A DNA stretch of 39,734 nucleotides from NCBI RefSeq assembly GCF_003385215.1, contig NZ_PQHW01000063.1, forward strand, positions 1-39,734, in the 5' to 3' direction. The stretch's first letter is position 1; each line of letters begins with the position of its first letter. Under the pieces are notes generated by a model that was not told where the DNA came from, did no database searches, and worked only from the letters and a program-made list of their open reading frames with translations. The position numbers and the translations under genes are program-made. This DNA comes from Amycolatopsis thermalba. Lineage in GTDB: Bacteria > Actinomycetota > Actinomycetes > Mycobacteriales > Pseudonocardiaceae. Below, piece by piece: positions 23,202-32,219 of this stretch.

Positions 23202-24837
23202 GTTCGTATTCCTTTGGATTGATCCCGTAAGCTACAGCTGCTGCTTCTGTAGCAGCAACAGCATCGCGCGAACGAAATGCGACCTTTAGCGCTTCCTGGG
23301 TTGCCGGGTCGATATCGCGCTGCCTGGGAACGCGAATGCGCTTGAGGTACTGGGCCTGAAACCGGAGGGTACCACCTCGCATACGCACGCAATATGCCTC
23401 GATGAACGCCTGCGCAACTCGGGACAGCAGGATCCCACCAAGTACTTCCAGGTCCCAGGTCTCCGAGATCACGTAGTATAGGTTATGGTGAGGATAACAG
23501 CCCCCAGGCTCCAGGACCGGGTGAATGGTTGTCTTCATGTCCTGAAGCAACAGCTTCGGTTTCCTTACGAGATTTGCCTGGACCTTGTCGATGGTGCGAT
23601 ACCACGCCACCGGATCCCTCTTCGCGACAAAGCGCTCCTTCAACACCGGATGACTAGACAAGTAGGCGGCCATCTTAGGGTATTTGTCAAGGGCAACCAA
23701 TGAGCCATCTTCAGCCCAGGGATTAACAAGATAGTTGCCTTGCCAATCGAACCTTCCAGACATGAGGTCGCGACGCATTGCCAATGGCAGCATGCGATCC
23801 GGTTCAGCTACTGAACGATCCTTAGTGACGAAGACCTTGTCAGCTCCAGTAGCGACGCCAATGGATACTTTGGTTCCGGTCCCTGGGTCATGCAACTGGT
23901 TAAACCGATCATTAAGGTACTCAATCAATGCCAAACGTGCCGGAGATCCTGTAGGCCACAGCTCACTACCCTCGAACCAGTGAGGCAGCCGATGGGCCTT
24001 CACGCCCAGATCGGTAAACTCCTCAAAATCCTCAGCTTGAACCGCTCTTACTAGCGCTTGCGCCCTTGCTGGCCCAAATTCCGAAGTCGTATCAGCAACT
24101 ACAGCGGATCCTTGACTTTGGTTGGCCAAGACGATGATCGCGGGATATGCCGACACCTCAGCCTCGAACGCGGGCACGTCATGCATTGTCCAAATGTGCT
24201 CTACTGCATACTGCTGGGCGATCAACTGTCGGAGGTCAGACCCGTACTGATTCCGCATCCACCTGTCGGCGCAGATAAAGCCGATCTTGCCGCCCGGGGC
24301 CAGCAACCGGAGCGAGCGCTCAATAAAACCGATGTATATATCCCCCCGTCCACGCATTGTCGGCCACATGTGTCGATACTTAGCAGCGAGATCACCAGGG
24401 AGGTCGTCATAACGTATGTATGGCGGGTTTCCGATTACAACATCAACCGAACGCTCGTCCACGCCGGATAGAAGGAAATCGGCGTGGTTTACCCAGGAGC
24501 CGGCAAGCTTCTGAGCAACGGTCTGAGACACGCCAGCGTCCAGAAGTAGACGACAGCACAGCTCGCGTGAGGCCTCCACGTGGTTGGTCTGGAGGTCGTA
24601 GGCCCGAATCGCGTCCTCCAGCTCGGCGAGGTTGCGACCGTAGGCGGTCGCACTCTCGATCAGGCGCTCAATGACGACGCCAAGGAAGGCTCCCGAACCA
24701 CAGGACGGCTCAAGGAGGTGCACGGATCCCAAGTCGCGGCCGGAGGTATAGCCGGTTAGATCTAAGAGCACCTCGACGATCCATCGACGGGTGAAGACTT
24801 CGCCGTAATTCGGCGTAGCAGGAGCCACCAGAGTCAC
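23194..24837 (-). CDS. N6-adenine DNA methyltransferase partner of the XhoI-type endonuclease
   Basis: A 547-residue class I SAM-dependent adenine methyltransferase with the Eco57I/TaqI-like order of motifs. Motif I is LLEPSCGSGAFLG (about residues 42-54), motif IV is VVIGNPPYIRYDD (about 134-146), and a long C-terminal half without catalytic motifs is probably the target recognition domain. It is the size of M.PaeR7I and lies immediately upstream of a PaeR7I-type endonuclease, with an 8-bp overlap, so it should protect CTCGAG sites. The ATG at 24837 is preceded at about 20 bp by a perfect palindrome that could be a control site. Base composition is clearly lower in GC than flanking genes, indicating import from another lineage. 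Confidence 0.92.
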   Translation of the reverse strand: MTLVAPATPNYGEVFTRRWIVEVLLDLTGYTSGRDLGSVHLLEPSCGSGAFLGVVIERLIESATAYGRNLAELEDAIRAYDLQTNHVEASRELCCRLLLDAGVSQTVAQKLAGSWVNHADFLLSGVDERSVDVVIGNPPYIRYDDLPGDLAAKYRHMWPTMRGRGDIYIGFIERSLRLLAPGGKIGFICADRWMRNQYGSDLRQLIAQQYAVEHIWTMHDVPAFEAEVSAYPAIIVLANQSQGSAVVADTTSEFGPARAQALVRAVQAEDFEEFTDLGVKAHRLPHWFEGSELWPTGSPARLALIEYLNDRFNQLHDPGTGTKVSIGVATGADKVFVTKDRSVAEPDRMLPLAMRRDLMSGRFDWQGNYLVNPWAEDGSLVALDKYPKMAAYLSSHPVLKERFVAKRDPVAWYRTIDKVQANLVRKPKLLLQDMKTTIHPVLEPGGCYPHHNLYYVISETWDLEVLGGILLSRVAQAFIEAYCVRMRGGTLRFQAQYLKRIRVPRQRDIDPATQEALKVAFRSRDAVAATEAAAVAYGINPKEYELV

Positions 24838-24857
24838 AGAGCTACCTTAAACGCGAC

Positions 24858-24874
24858 ACCGACCGTTGGTCGGT
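24858..24874. promoter_or_regulatory. Palindrome upstream of the methyltransferase gene
   Basis: Perfect 7-bp arms ACCGACC and GGTCGGT around GTT, 21 bp ahead of the methyltransferase start codon. It could be an operator for autoregulation or for the XRE protein, or a short hairpin in the leader. Confidence 0.5.
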
Positions 24875-25177
24875 AGGCCCCTGAACGTGCCGTGATCTGC
24901 CTCGGCCGCCGGGTCCATGCACTCTGCTGTCGTTCCCGCACGTCATCGAGAGCAACGATCGAGTGAGAACTTTCTTTACGTCTTCAAGCCGCCCTGGCGG
25001 GCGGGCGCGCGGGCCGAACTGGCGCGCGGCCGCGCTGTCCCGCTCCGCTCGGCGCGGCCGCGCTCAGCGCCGTCGGCCGGCGCGCGCGGGGCACGGGAGG
25101 GCGCATGAGGGACGTAGGAAGTGCTGAACGTCGGCGGCTGGCGGAGGGTGCACCGTCCCCGCGATCGCCGCATGGTC

Positions 25178-25340
25178 AAAGCCGGGCCGAACGCTGTCAA
25201 CCCCGCTTCGCGCCGATCACGCCGGCGGTGGTCGCCCTGCGGTCGTACCGTCACGGAACGTAGATCGCGGCTGCGGCGTGATCGGTTACAGGGTTGACAG
25301 CGTCCGTCCCGGCTGTGGGCGGCTGTGGATCGCGGGGATG
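25178..25340 (+). repeat. Right-end repeat, copy 1, with nested inverted repeats
   Basis: About 160 bp that recur with moderate divergence at 32405-32575 in the same orientation. Internally it has two nested perfect inverted repeats: CGCTGTCAACCC (25192-25203) with GGGTTGACAGCG (25291-25302), and CCGATCACGCC (25213-25223) with GGCGTGATCGG (25275-25285). It ends in GGGCGGCTGTGGATCGCGG. Such structure fits a protein-binding site for recombination, transfer or replication. Confidence 0.8.
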
Positions 25341-25531
25341 GTGCCGCCTGGTTGGTGCGCGCGAGACCGGGCAGCGCGGCGCGGCTCAGAAGATCCGCCC
25401 TTTACCCGCCGGAAATGACCGAAGATGGCGGGCAACGACGACCACCATCGCGATCACCCGAAACGGCATCGACCGAGGTCATGGGCAACAGCAGAACACA
25501 ACCGGCAACATCCACAAACCCCGAAAGCGAG

Positions 25532-25567
25532 CCGAAGGGTTGCTGGTTCGAGTCCAGCCGGGGGAGC
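25532..25567 (+). repeat. attR: 36-bp attachment core
   Basis: Exact copy of the 36-bp tRNA-Asn 3' segment at 14484-14519. It marks the right boundary of the AICE and represents the remnant of the original tRNA 3' end. Confidence 0.95.
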
Positions 25568-25573
25568 AGCGCA

Positions 25574-25606
25574 AACAGGGCCCCGGAGATCATCCGGGGC
25601 CCTGTT
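25574..25606. terminator. Terminator hairpin displaced from tRNA-Asn
   Basis: A 13-bp stem AACAGGGCCCCGG / CCGGGGCCCTGTT with a 7-base loop directly after attR. Before the AICE inserted, it would have stood immediately after tRNA-Asn and ended its transcription. It is also just downstream of the integrase remnant on the other strand and could serve that gene. Confidence 0.75.
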
Positions 25607-25623
25607 GACATCCAGGGGTGACA

Positions 25624-25899
25624 TCAGTTCCCCGCGGCCAGCTGGTTCATCCGCTCGGCCATCTGGCGCTTCGCCTGGTCCAGCACGTGACCGTAGATGT
25701 TGGCCGTGGTCGTGATCGAGGCGTGGCCGAGCTGCTCCATCACCTCGCGGATGGTCGCCCCGTCCTCCAGGAGCAGCGTCGCGCAGGTGTGGCGCAAGTC
25801 ATGCACGCGGCTGCGGTCGATGCTCGCTCTCCGTAGCACCCGGTCGAGCATGGTGTTCACGTCCCACGGCTCGCCCCTCCCCGATCGGGTGATGAACAC
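25624..25899 (-). pseudogene. C-terminal fragment of a second tyrosine integrase
   Basis: Only about 91 residues remain, but they carry most of the catalytic core: [18 protein letters not shown] (His-x-x-Arg), [13 protein letters not shown] with the nucleophile Tyr, and a typical [13 protein letters not shown] tail. The reading frame continues a short way upstream of the GTG at 25899 ([12 protein letters not shown]) to a stop near 25960, and the N-terminal ~300 residues, including the first catalytic Arg, are gone. It sits next to attR exactly as int sits next to attL, pointing the same way, so it is best read as the integrase of an older element in the same tRNA gene. It is not a copy of the AICE integrase; sequence differs throughout. 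Confidence 0.85.
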
Positions 25900-26071
25900 G
25901 AGGTCGTCCGGCTGCCCCGGTGCCGAGGGTGCTCCTTGACGCCGCGATGCAGATCGACGCGCCTAAACTCCCCGAACATCAGCTCACCCGAACCCGCCTC
26001 AGAGTGGCGGTGGTGTTGGAATCATAACGCTGGTCAACCGGGCCGGACGACCTCCTTACGGGCCGGGCTGC

Positions 26072-29000
26072 TCACACGTCCGTGCGCTGATCGATCGCGG
26101 CCTCGTAGAAGGCGTCCGCGAGCGCCATGATGACGGCGCTGATACCCGGACCGTCGCTGAAGAAGTAGTCGGCCATGGTGTTGTGGGCCGACTGGTTCTC
26201 GACGACCGCCTCGGTGACCGCGGCTTGGAAATCCTGCGACTCCATGAACTGCTTTTTCGAGTTCACCTTGGTCTGGTTGACCAGGTCCGGATAGGCGAGC
26301 AGCCGCCGCACCAGGCCCTGCACGAACTCCCGGACCTGCGACTCGGTGAACGACTCGGCGCCGAAGAGATCGTTCATCTTGTCGATGACGACCTGGAGGG
26401 CGACGTACTTCGGCTCCTTCCGCTCCCCAGTGCCTGCGGCGCTGATGCCCTTGAGCTCCCCGTCGCCGGTCAGCGAAATGTCGACCGGTGTCCCCTTGGT
26501 GTGCTTGACGCCGACCAGGACCACGTCGAAGAGGTCGACCTCGGCTGCCCACGATGAATCTGCGATGACCTTCTCGAGAAGCCGCAAGAAGATCGACAGC
26601 ATCTCCATGTACGGGTCGCCGTAGTCGACGATCTGACTCATGAAGTCGTAAAGCCGGACGTAAGTGGAGACGTCCTTGCGGAACAGATCGAGGGTGTTGA
26701 GAGTGACCTTGTCGTCGGCCTCGATCGCCTTCGCATAGCGGCGGGCGAACTCGTCCTTGGCGGGACTGATCGCTGCCGAGAGCGCGTTGTTGCCCTTGCG
26801 GGTGACCCACAGTTCGGCCACCTGTCGCACCTGCTCCGGCGTGTAAATCCCAGCCTGGGCGAGCTTCATGGCTAGGTGGACAACGACGTATGGGTCAGTC
26901 TCGGTCTCCAGGGTGGCATTGGTGAAGTAGGGCTCGAATGCAGCCCGGATGTCCTCGGGCTTGTTCACGAAGTCGATGACGAACGTCTTGCGCTTCTGCT
27001 CCCCGCCCGCGGTGCGGTGGGTCCGGTTGAGCCGGGAGAGGGTCTGCACGGCCGTGACCCCGGAGAGTTTCTTGTCCACGTACATTGCCAAGAGGAGCGG
27101 CTGATCGAACCCCGTCTGGTATTTGTTGGCGACCAGCATAATCTTGTACGTCGTGCCCTTGAAGGCTGCGGCCAGATCAGAGCCGGCGCCCGGGTTCAGG
27201 TTGGTCTCGGTGAACTCGTCGTCCTTGCTCGGCTGTGGCCCCCAGTCCGAGACCCACTCCTCGTCCTCAGCCATGGTCACCGAGCCGGAGAAGGCGACCA
27301 GAGTGCGATAGTTGTACGAGGAATCCACGGCGGCTCGCTTGGCGATGTAGGCGTCGATCGCCTTCTTGTACTTCACTGCGGCCTTGCGCGAGTCGGTCAC
27401 GACCATCGCCTTCGCCTTGCCCTCCAGCAGGTGGGCGACGTTGACGTGAAAGTGCTCGACGATGATCTGCACCTTCTGACTGATGTTGGTCGGGTGCAGC
27501 TTCACCCACCGCATCAGCCCTTTCCGCGCTGCGGCCTCCTCCACCACCACATCGCCGTCACCGCTCTCAGCCTGACCAGCGATCTTCAGTGCGGTGTCGT
27601 AGGACTGGTAGCCCTTGAGTACGTCGAGGATGTAGCCCTCCTCGATTGCCTGCCGCATCGAGTAGAGGTGGAACTCGACCGGCTTGCCGTCAGGACCCTT
27701 GCGGCCGAAGAGTTCCAAGGTCTTGTTCTTCGGCGTCGCGGTGAACGCAAAGTAGGAGATGTTCTCCGACTCGGCCCGCTCGGTCATCTCCGCGGCCAGG
27801 ATCGACTCGACGTCGACGGAGCCGCCCTCTTCGATCTCCTTGACCTCCTCCGCGGTCAGCACGGCCTTGAGCTTGGAGGAGATCTGCCCGGACTGCGAGG
27901 AGTGTGCCTCGTCCGCGATCACCGCGAACCGCTTCCCCTTCAGCCCCTGGTCGGCCCGGATCTCGTCGAGCGCGAACGGAAAGGTCTGCACCGTCACCGC
28001 GATGATCAGCTCACCGTTCTTCAGCGCGGTCGCCAGCAGCCCGGACTTCGACTTCGCCCCCGCCTTGCGGACGTCCTCCGGGCTGATCGTGGCCACGATC
28101 TTCCCGGACCCGTCGATCTGCCGGATCGCCTCCTGGAGCTGCCCGTCGAGGACGGTACGGTCCACGACCACGATCACCGAGTCGAAGACCTTCTCGTCGT
28201 TCACGTGCAGCCGCGCCAGCCGGTGCGCAGTCCAGGCGATGGTGTTCGTCTTCCCGGACCCTGCCGAGTGCTCGATCAGGTAGCGCTGCCCCACGCCCTC
28301 CTCGCGCACCGCGTCCACGATGTTCGTCACGGCCTCCCATTGGTGAAACCGCGGGAAAAGCATGGTCGTACGCCGCACCGAGGTGCCAGTGGTGACATCC
28401 CACTCCTCCTTGGTTTCCACGATCATCAGCCGGCCGACGATGTTGAGCCAGGCGTGCTTCTCCCAGACCCGCTCCCACAGGTATGCCGTCGCCGACCGGC
28501 CGTCCTCAGCCGGCGGGTTCCCCGCGCCCCCGTTGTGGCCCGTATTGAATGGCAGGAAGTGGGTCTTCTCGCCCTCGAGCCGGGTGGTCATCGCGGCCAG
28601 GTCGTTGGAGACGGCAAAGTGCACGAGCGCCCGGTGTCCGAACGACAACAGCGGCTCCGGACGGCCGTTGGTCAGCGGGTGCCGGTTCTTGCGGTACTGG
28701 TTGATCGCCTCATCCAGCGACTGGGTGAAGTCGGTCTTCAGCTCGACGGTGGCGACCGGGAGCCCGTTGATGAAGAACACCAGGTCGATGCTGCGCTGGT
28801 CGGCGGTGGAGAAATGCACCTGCCGCATCACCCGCACACGCATCGCCGCGTACCGCTCGTTGGTGGTTGCGTTCAGGCTGGTCTCGGGGCGGAACTGCGC
28901 CATCTTCAACCGGCCACCGCCGATGTACTGCACCCCGTTGCGCAGGATGTTCAGCGTCCCGCCACCGTGTTCCAGGGGCTTGTCGAGCGCCGTGGTCAGC

Positions 29001-29209
29001 ACGTCGAGGAACTTCGCCTCCGACCCCGCGGCTTTCAAGGCTTTCCCGTACGCCGCCGGCTGGGTCTCCTTCAGCCACGCGAAGAGGTCCTCGGGAAACA
29101 GGGCGCGTTCGCGGTCGTAGCCGTTGTCGTTCTCCGAGTACAGCCACCCATGTTCGGCCAGGTACTCGCAGATCTCGGTTTCGAAGACAACCTCGTTGTG
29201 ACCGGCCAT
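26072..29209 (-). CDS. hsdR: Type I restriction enzyme, R subunit (HsdR)
   Basis: A 1,045-residue HsdR. The N-terminal nuclease domain contains DLVFFINGLPVATVELKTDF (Asp and Glu-x-Lys of the PD-(D/E)xK site, about residues 130-150). The motor follows: Walker A EHSAGSGKTNTI (about 300), the DEAH box VIADEAHSSQSG (about 400), and later helicase motifs such as FAFTATPKNKTL, KYQTGFDQPLL and QTLSRLNRTH. It translocates DNA using ATP and cuts unmethylated molecules when in complex with HsdM and HsdS. The ATG at 29209 shares its A with the hsdS stop (TGATG), so it is translated in step with hsdS. The open frame extends upstream, but only as antisense to hsdS. All motifs are intact. Confidence 0.96.
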   Translation of the reverse strand: MAGHNEVVFETEICEYLAEHGWLYSENDNGYDRERALFPEDLFAWLKETQPAAYGKALKAAGSEAKFLDVLTTALDKPLEHGGGTLNILRNGVQYIGGGRLKMAQFRPETSLNATTNERYAAMRVRVMRQVHFSTADQRSIDLVFFINGLPVATVELKTDFTQSLDEAINQYRKNRHPLTNGRPEPLLSFGHRALVHFAVSNDLAAMTTRLEGEKTHFLPFNTGHNGGAGNPPAEDGRSATAYLWERVWEKHAWLNIVGRLMIVETKEEWDVTTGTSVRRTTMLFPRFHQWEAVTNIVDAVREEGVGQRYLIEHSAGSGKTNTIAWTAHRLARLHVNDEKVFDSVIVVVDRTVLDGQLQEAIRQIDGSGKIVATISPEDVRKAGAKSKSGLLATALKNGELIIAVTVQTFPFALDEIRADQGLKGKRFAVIADEAHSSQSGQISSKLKAVLTAEEVKEIEEGGSVDVESILAAEMTERAESENISYFAFTATPKNKTLELFGRKGPDGKPVEFHLYSMRQAIEEGYILDVLKGYQSYDTALKIAGQAESGDGDVVVEEAAARKGLMRWVKLHPTNISQKVQIIVEHFHVNVAHLLEGKAKAMVVTDSRKAAVKYKKAIDAYIAKRAAVDSSYNYRTLVAFSGSVTMAEDEEWVSDWGPQPSKDDEFTETNLNPGAGSDLAAAFKGTTYKIMLVANKYQTGFDQPLLLAMYVDKKLSGVTAVQTLSRLNRTHRTAGGEQKRKTFVIDFVNKPEDIRAAFEPYFTNATLETETDPYVVVHLAMKLAQAGIYTPEQVRQVAELWVTRKGNNALSAAISPAKDEFARRYAKAIEADDKVTLNTLDLFRKDVSTYVRLYDFMSQIVDYGDPYMEMLSIFLRLLEKVIADSSWAAEVDLFDVVLVGVKHTKGTPVDISLTGDGELKGISAAGTGERKEPKYVALQVVIDKMNDLFGAESFTESQVREFVQGLVRRLLAYPDLVNQTKVNSKKQFMESQDFQAAVTEAVVENQSAHNTMADYFFSDGPGISAVIMALADAFYEAAIDQRTDV

Positions 29210-30456
29210 CACGCCGCCTCTCGCACGTCGATCTGTCCCGTCACCGCCGCCGTGATCAACGCCGCACGACGCTCGCGAGCGAGTTCGATGAACCGCTCGG
29301 TCTCGGCGATGAGGGTGTCGATCTTGGCGGTCTGCTCGTCGAGATACGCTGCAATGCGGCGCTGCTCGTCGAGTGGAGGTACGGCGAGCCGAAACTGCTT
29401 CAGCGCCTCGCACGTGAGGCCGCCCTTCGTGCTTCCATTTTCCTCGCTAAGCCGTCGAAGCTCGTCATAAGCCGCTCTGAGCGACCACAAAAGGTACTCC
29501 GGCAACCACCGGCTCCGATCAGGAGTTACGTACGCAACGTGCTGGTTCACCGTGGCCTCGATGTCGAGAATCGTTGCCATCCCGCGTGTCTTTCCCTGGC
29601 CGGTCAGGCCAACCAGGACAGAGCCAGGAGCAACAACCGGCAGGTGGCATTCGCGGAGCGCCACGGCAGTCACAAACTGCTCGGCTCCGCTGACCCGAGA
29701 CTTGTTGACGACGGAGCTGTTCAGCCAAGGGACGTGCCCGCCGCGCCAATAGATAGCGCTATCCCGTCTTGGAGTCGACCCATTGCCGATACGAGCCGTA
29801 CGTCCAAGCTTGTCTGTCGCCGAACCTGTCGGCTGGAGAATGGCATGCATAGGCACTGCCCGGCGCCGCTCGCGGAGCATCTCGATCAGGCGCTGCTGCT
29901 CCTCGATCAGCGTGTCGATGCGGGCGGTCTCGCGGGCGAGGTAGTTGGCGATGGTGCGCTGTTCCTCTGGCGGGGGCAGTGGAATCGGAATCCTGGCGAG
30001 CTTCTCCGCCGTGAGGTGCGGCATCGAGACAACGTTGGAATAGGCATGAACAAAACCGCTAGCCCGCAGCGCGATCAGGTAGAACGCGATGAAGCGGCCA
30101 TCGAAGCCGCCAATCGGTCGGAGCCGGTTGATCGAGTTCTGGAATCCCCAGCCAGATAGCTCCTCGTCGACATACGCAGCACGGCCGAACCCGCCTTGGC
30201 CGCCCTCGACAACAACCACGTCCCCCGCTCGGATGCTCAACTGCTCCAGTTCCGCCTCGCTAAACCACATCTCGTTCACGTCATTGAGGGACAACGCTCC
30301 GTCGGGCTGCACATTTGCGGCACGCATGTAGGGTGCACGAACGTCACCGCCCGAATCATTGCTCTGCAACATCTTGCCGAGTGTGACCGTCGCAGCGTGC
30401 TTGACCTGTCCTGCCTGCCAGCCCTCAGGCAACGTCTCCCACAGCGGCCCCGTCAC
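29209..30456 (-). CDS. hsdS: Type I restriction enzyme, specificity subunit (HsdS)
   Basis: A 415-residue HsdS that decides which DNA sequence the type I enzyme recognises. It has two target recognition domains (about residues 10-160 and 205-375), each followed by a conserved helix with PPxEEQRTIANYLARET / PPLDEQRRIAAYLDEQT and then a coiled-coil (RIDTLIEEQQRLIEMLRERR and KIDTLIAETERFIELARERR) that forms the spacer. The near repeat of these two halves is clear. The recognition sequence cannot be deduced. It starts at GTG 30456 in a 4-bp overlap with hsdM and ends in a 1-bp overlap with hsdR. Some stretches of the TRDs have lower GC than neighbours, as expected for exchangeable specificity modules. 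Confidence 0.95.
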   Translation of the reverse strand: MTGPLWETLPEGWQAGQVKHAATVTLGKMLQSNDSGGDVRAPYMRAANVQPDGALSLNDVNEMWFSEAELEQLSIRAGDVVVVEGGQGGFGRAAYVDEELSGWGFQNSINRLRPIGGFDGRFIAFYLIALRASGFVHAYSNVVSMPHLTAEKLARIPIPLPPPEEQRTIANYLARETARIDTLIEEQQRLIEMLRERRRAVPMHAILQPTGSATDKLGRTARIGNGSTPRRDSAIYWRGGHVPWLNSSVVNKSRVSGAEQFVTAVALRECHLPVVAPGSVLVGLTGQGKTRGMATILDIEATVNQHVAYVTPDRSRWLPEYLLWSLRAAYDELRRLSEENGSTKGGLTCEALKQFRLAVPPLDEQRRIAAYLDEQTAKIDTLIAETERFIELARERRAALITAAVTGQIDVREAA

Positions 30457-32198
30457 TGTTCCACCTCCCGCAGCAAGTCAAGGATCTTGGCGACCTGCTT
30501 CTCCAGATCGGCATCGATCTCAGCGAGGGGACGCGGCGGGACGTACTTGTAGAAATGCCGGGTAAAGGGAATCTCGTAGCCGGTCTTGACCTTGGCCCAA
30601 TCGATCCAGGCGTCGGGGACGTGCGGCTTTACCTCGGCGTCGAAGTACGCCTGGATGACCTCGAACTTGCCGGCCGCACCGGCGGTCGAGCCGCCGTAGG
30701 TGAACGGGACATTCTCGGTGTCGCGCTTCTTGGTGTCCGGCTTGGGCTTGCCCTTACGGTCCACCGCCAGCTTGCCATTCTCGTCATGGAGGGGGCGCTC
30801 CACGGTGATGGTCCAGTAGCCGAACTCGTCGTTGCGCAGCACCTTGGAGAAGTCGGGGTCTGCGTCTTCGAAGTCGGCGTACAGCCGGACGATCTTGGCG
30901 CGGTCCGCGTCGCTGAGCTCACGGTTCTTGGCGCCGAGATTCTTGCGCATCTTGGTCCAGAACGACGTTCCGTCGATGAGCTGGACCTTGCCCTTGCGGT
31001 CGGGATGCTTCGCGTTGTCAAGAATCCAGATGTAGGTGGCGATACCGGTGTTGAAGAACATGTTCGTCGGCAGCGCGACGATGGCATCGACCAGGTCGTT
31101 CTCCAGCAGCCACCTACGGATGTTGGAGGGGCCGGACTCGGCGCCACCGTTGAAGAGCGGTGAGCCGTTCATCACGATCCCGGCCCGGCCGCCGCCGTCC
31201 TCCGGCGCCCGCATCTTGTGAGCCAGGTGGAGCAGGAAGAGCATCTGGCCATCCGACGTCGCCGGGAGACCAGGGGCGAACCGGCCATAGGGGCCGGCTT
31301 CGTTGCGCTCCCTCGTGACTGCCTTGGCGTACTGCTTCCAGTCGACGCCGTACGGCGGATTGGACATGCAGAAGTCGAACTGGCGGCCCTTGAACGCGTC
31401 ATCGGTCAGCGTGTTGCCGAAGGCGATGTTGGTCGCGTCATGCCCCTTGGCCAGCAGGTCGGACTTGCAGATCGCGTACGACTGAGGGTTGTACTCCTGG
31501 CCATACAGGCTCAGCTTCGCGCCGCGGTTCTGTGCGAGCAGGTGCTCCTCGGCCAGGGCGAGCATGCCGCCGGTGCCTGCGGTGGGGTCGTACAGCGTGC
31601 GGACGATGCCGGCCTCGGCCAGGTCGACGTCCCTCTCGGCGAAGAGCAAGTCGACCAGCAGCCGGATCGCGTCCCGCGGGGTGTAGTGATCGCCGGAGGT
31701 CTCGTTCGCGGCCTCGTTGAACTTGCGGATGATGTACTCGAACGCATCGCCCATGTCGGCGTTGGACACGACGTCCGGATGCAGATCGACGGCCTTGAAG
31801 GACGTGATGACCTCGCGCAGGAGCCCCGCCTTCTCCAAGGCGAGGATTTCCTTCTTGAAGTCGAAGTACTCGAAGACGTCGACATCGGGCGAGAACCGGT
31901 CGATGTAGTCGGCCAAGTTGTCCGCCAGCCCGTCGGCGTCGGCCAGCAGGTTGGCGAAGGAGTAATTCGACGTGTTGTAGAACGGCCGGCCGGTCGCCTT
32001 CTTGACCTCGATTCTGAGCCGGTTCGGATTGTCGTACTTCGCCGCCAGCTCACGCACCGTCTCGCGGTCGGGCTCGAGGATGCAGTCGAGGCGGCGCAGG
32101 ATCGTGAGCGGCAAAATCACGTTGCCGTACTGGTTAGGGCGGTATGGACCCCGAAGCTGGTCGGCGATCGACCAGATGAAACTACCCAGCGTGCTCAC
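30453..32198 (-). CDS. hsdM: Type I restriction enzyme, modification subunit (HsdM)
   Basis: A 581-residue N6-adenine methyltransferase subunit. An N-terminal helical HsdM_N domain (LGSFIWSIADQLRGPYRPNQYG, in part) is followed by the SAM-binding motif DPTAGTGGML (about residue 210) and the catalytic SNPPYGVDW (about 275-285). I prefer GTG 32198 over the GTG seven codons earlier because AAGGAG lies 4 bases ahead of it. With HsdS it methylates one adenine on each strand of the target, and with HsdR it forms the restriction complex. It is the first gene of a tightly overlapping hsdM-hsdS-hsdR operon, whose promoter must lie in 32,199-32,400. All motifs are intact. Confidence 0.95.
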   Translation of the reverse strand: MSTLGSFIWSIADQLRGPYRPNQYGNVILPLTILRRLDCILEPDRETVRELAAKYDNPNRLRIEVKKATGRPFYNTSNYSFANLLADADGLADNLADYIDRFSPDVDVFEYFDFKKEILALEKAGLLREVITSFKAVDLHPDVVSNADMGDAFEYIIRKFNEAANETSGDHYTPRDAIRLLVDLLFAERDVDLAEAGIVRTLYDPTAGTGGMLALAEEHLLAQNRGAKLSLYGQEYNPQSYAICKSDLLAKGHDATNIAFGNTLTDDAFKGRQFDFCMSNPPYGVDWKQYAKAVTRERNEAGPYGRFAPGLPATSDGQMLFLLHLAHKMRAPEDGGGRAGIVMNGSPLFNGGAESGPSNIRRWLLENDLVDAIVALPTNMFFNTGIATYIWILDNAKHPDRKGKVQLIDGTSFWTKMRKNLGAKNRELSDADRAKIVRLYADFEDADPDFSKVLRNDEFGYWTITVERPLHDENGKLAVDRKGKPKPDTKKRDTENVPFTYGGSTAGAAGKFEVIQAYFDAEVKPHVPDAWIDWAKVKTGYEIPFTRHFYKYVPPRPLAEIDADLEKQVAKILDLLREVEQ

Positions 32199-32219
32199 AA
32201 AGCTCCTTACGAGGCTCAC

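Larger units (their letters stand above)
24841..25531. other. Non-coding right end of the AICE
   Basis: No convincing gene is seen in these ~690 bp. From left to right they hold the methyltransferase promoter region with a palindrome at 24858-24874; a very GC-rich tract (25010-25100) in which the palindrome GCGCGGCCGCGCT occurs twice (25024-25036 and 25052-25064); the ~160-bp repeat copy with nested inverted repeats (25178-25340); and about 190 bp of plain sequence up to attR. By position this could carry the attP right arm, oriT/clt, or replication sites. Confidence 0.6.

Noticed and set aside
24917-25108. 63-codon frame in the right end of the AICE
   Set aside because: Low-complexity Arg/Ala sequence from a palindromic GC-rich tract; no ribosome site or family resemblance.
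26876-29470. 864-codon open frame opposite hsdR
   Set aside because: No motifs, and it crosses the hsdR/hsdS junction; hsdR on the minus strand is certain.
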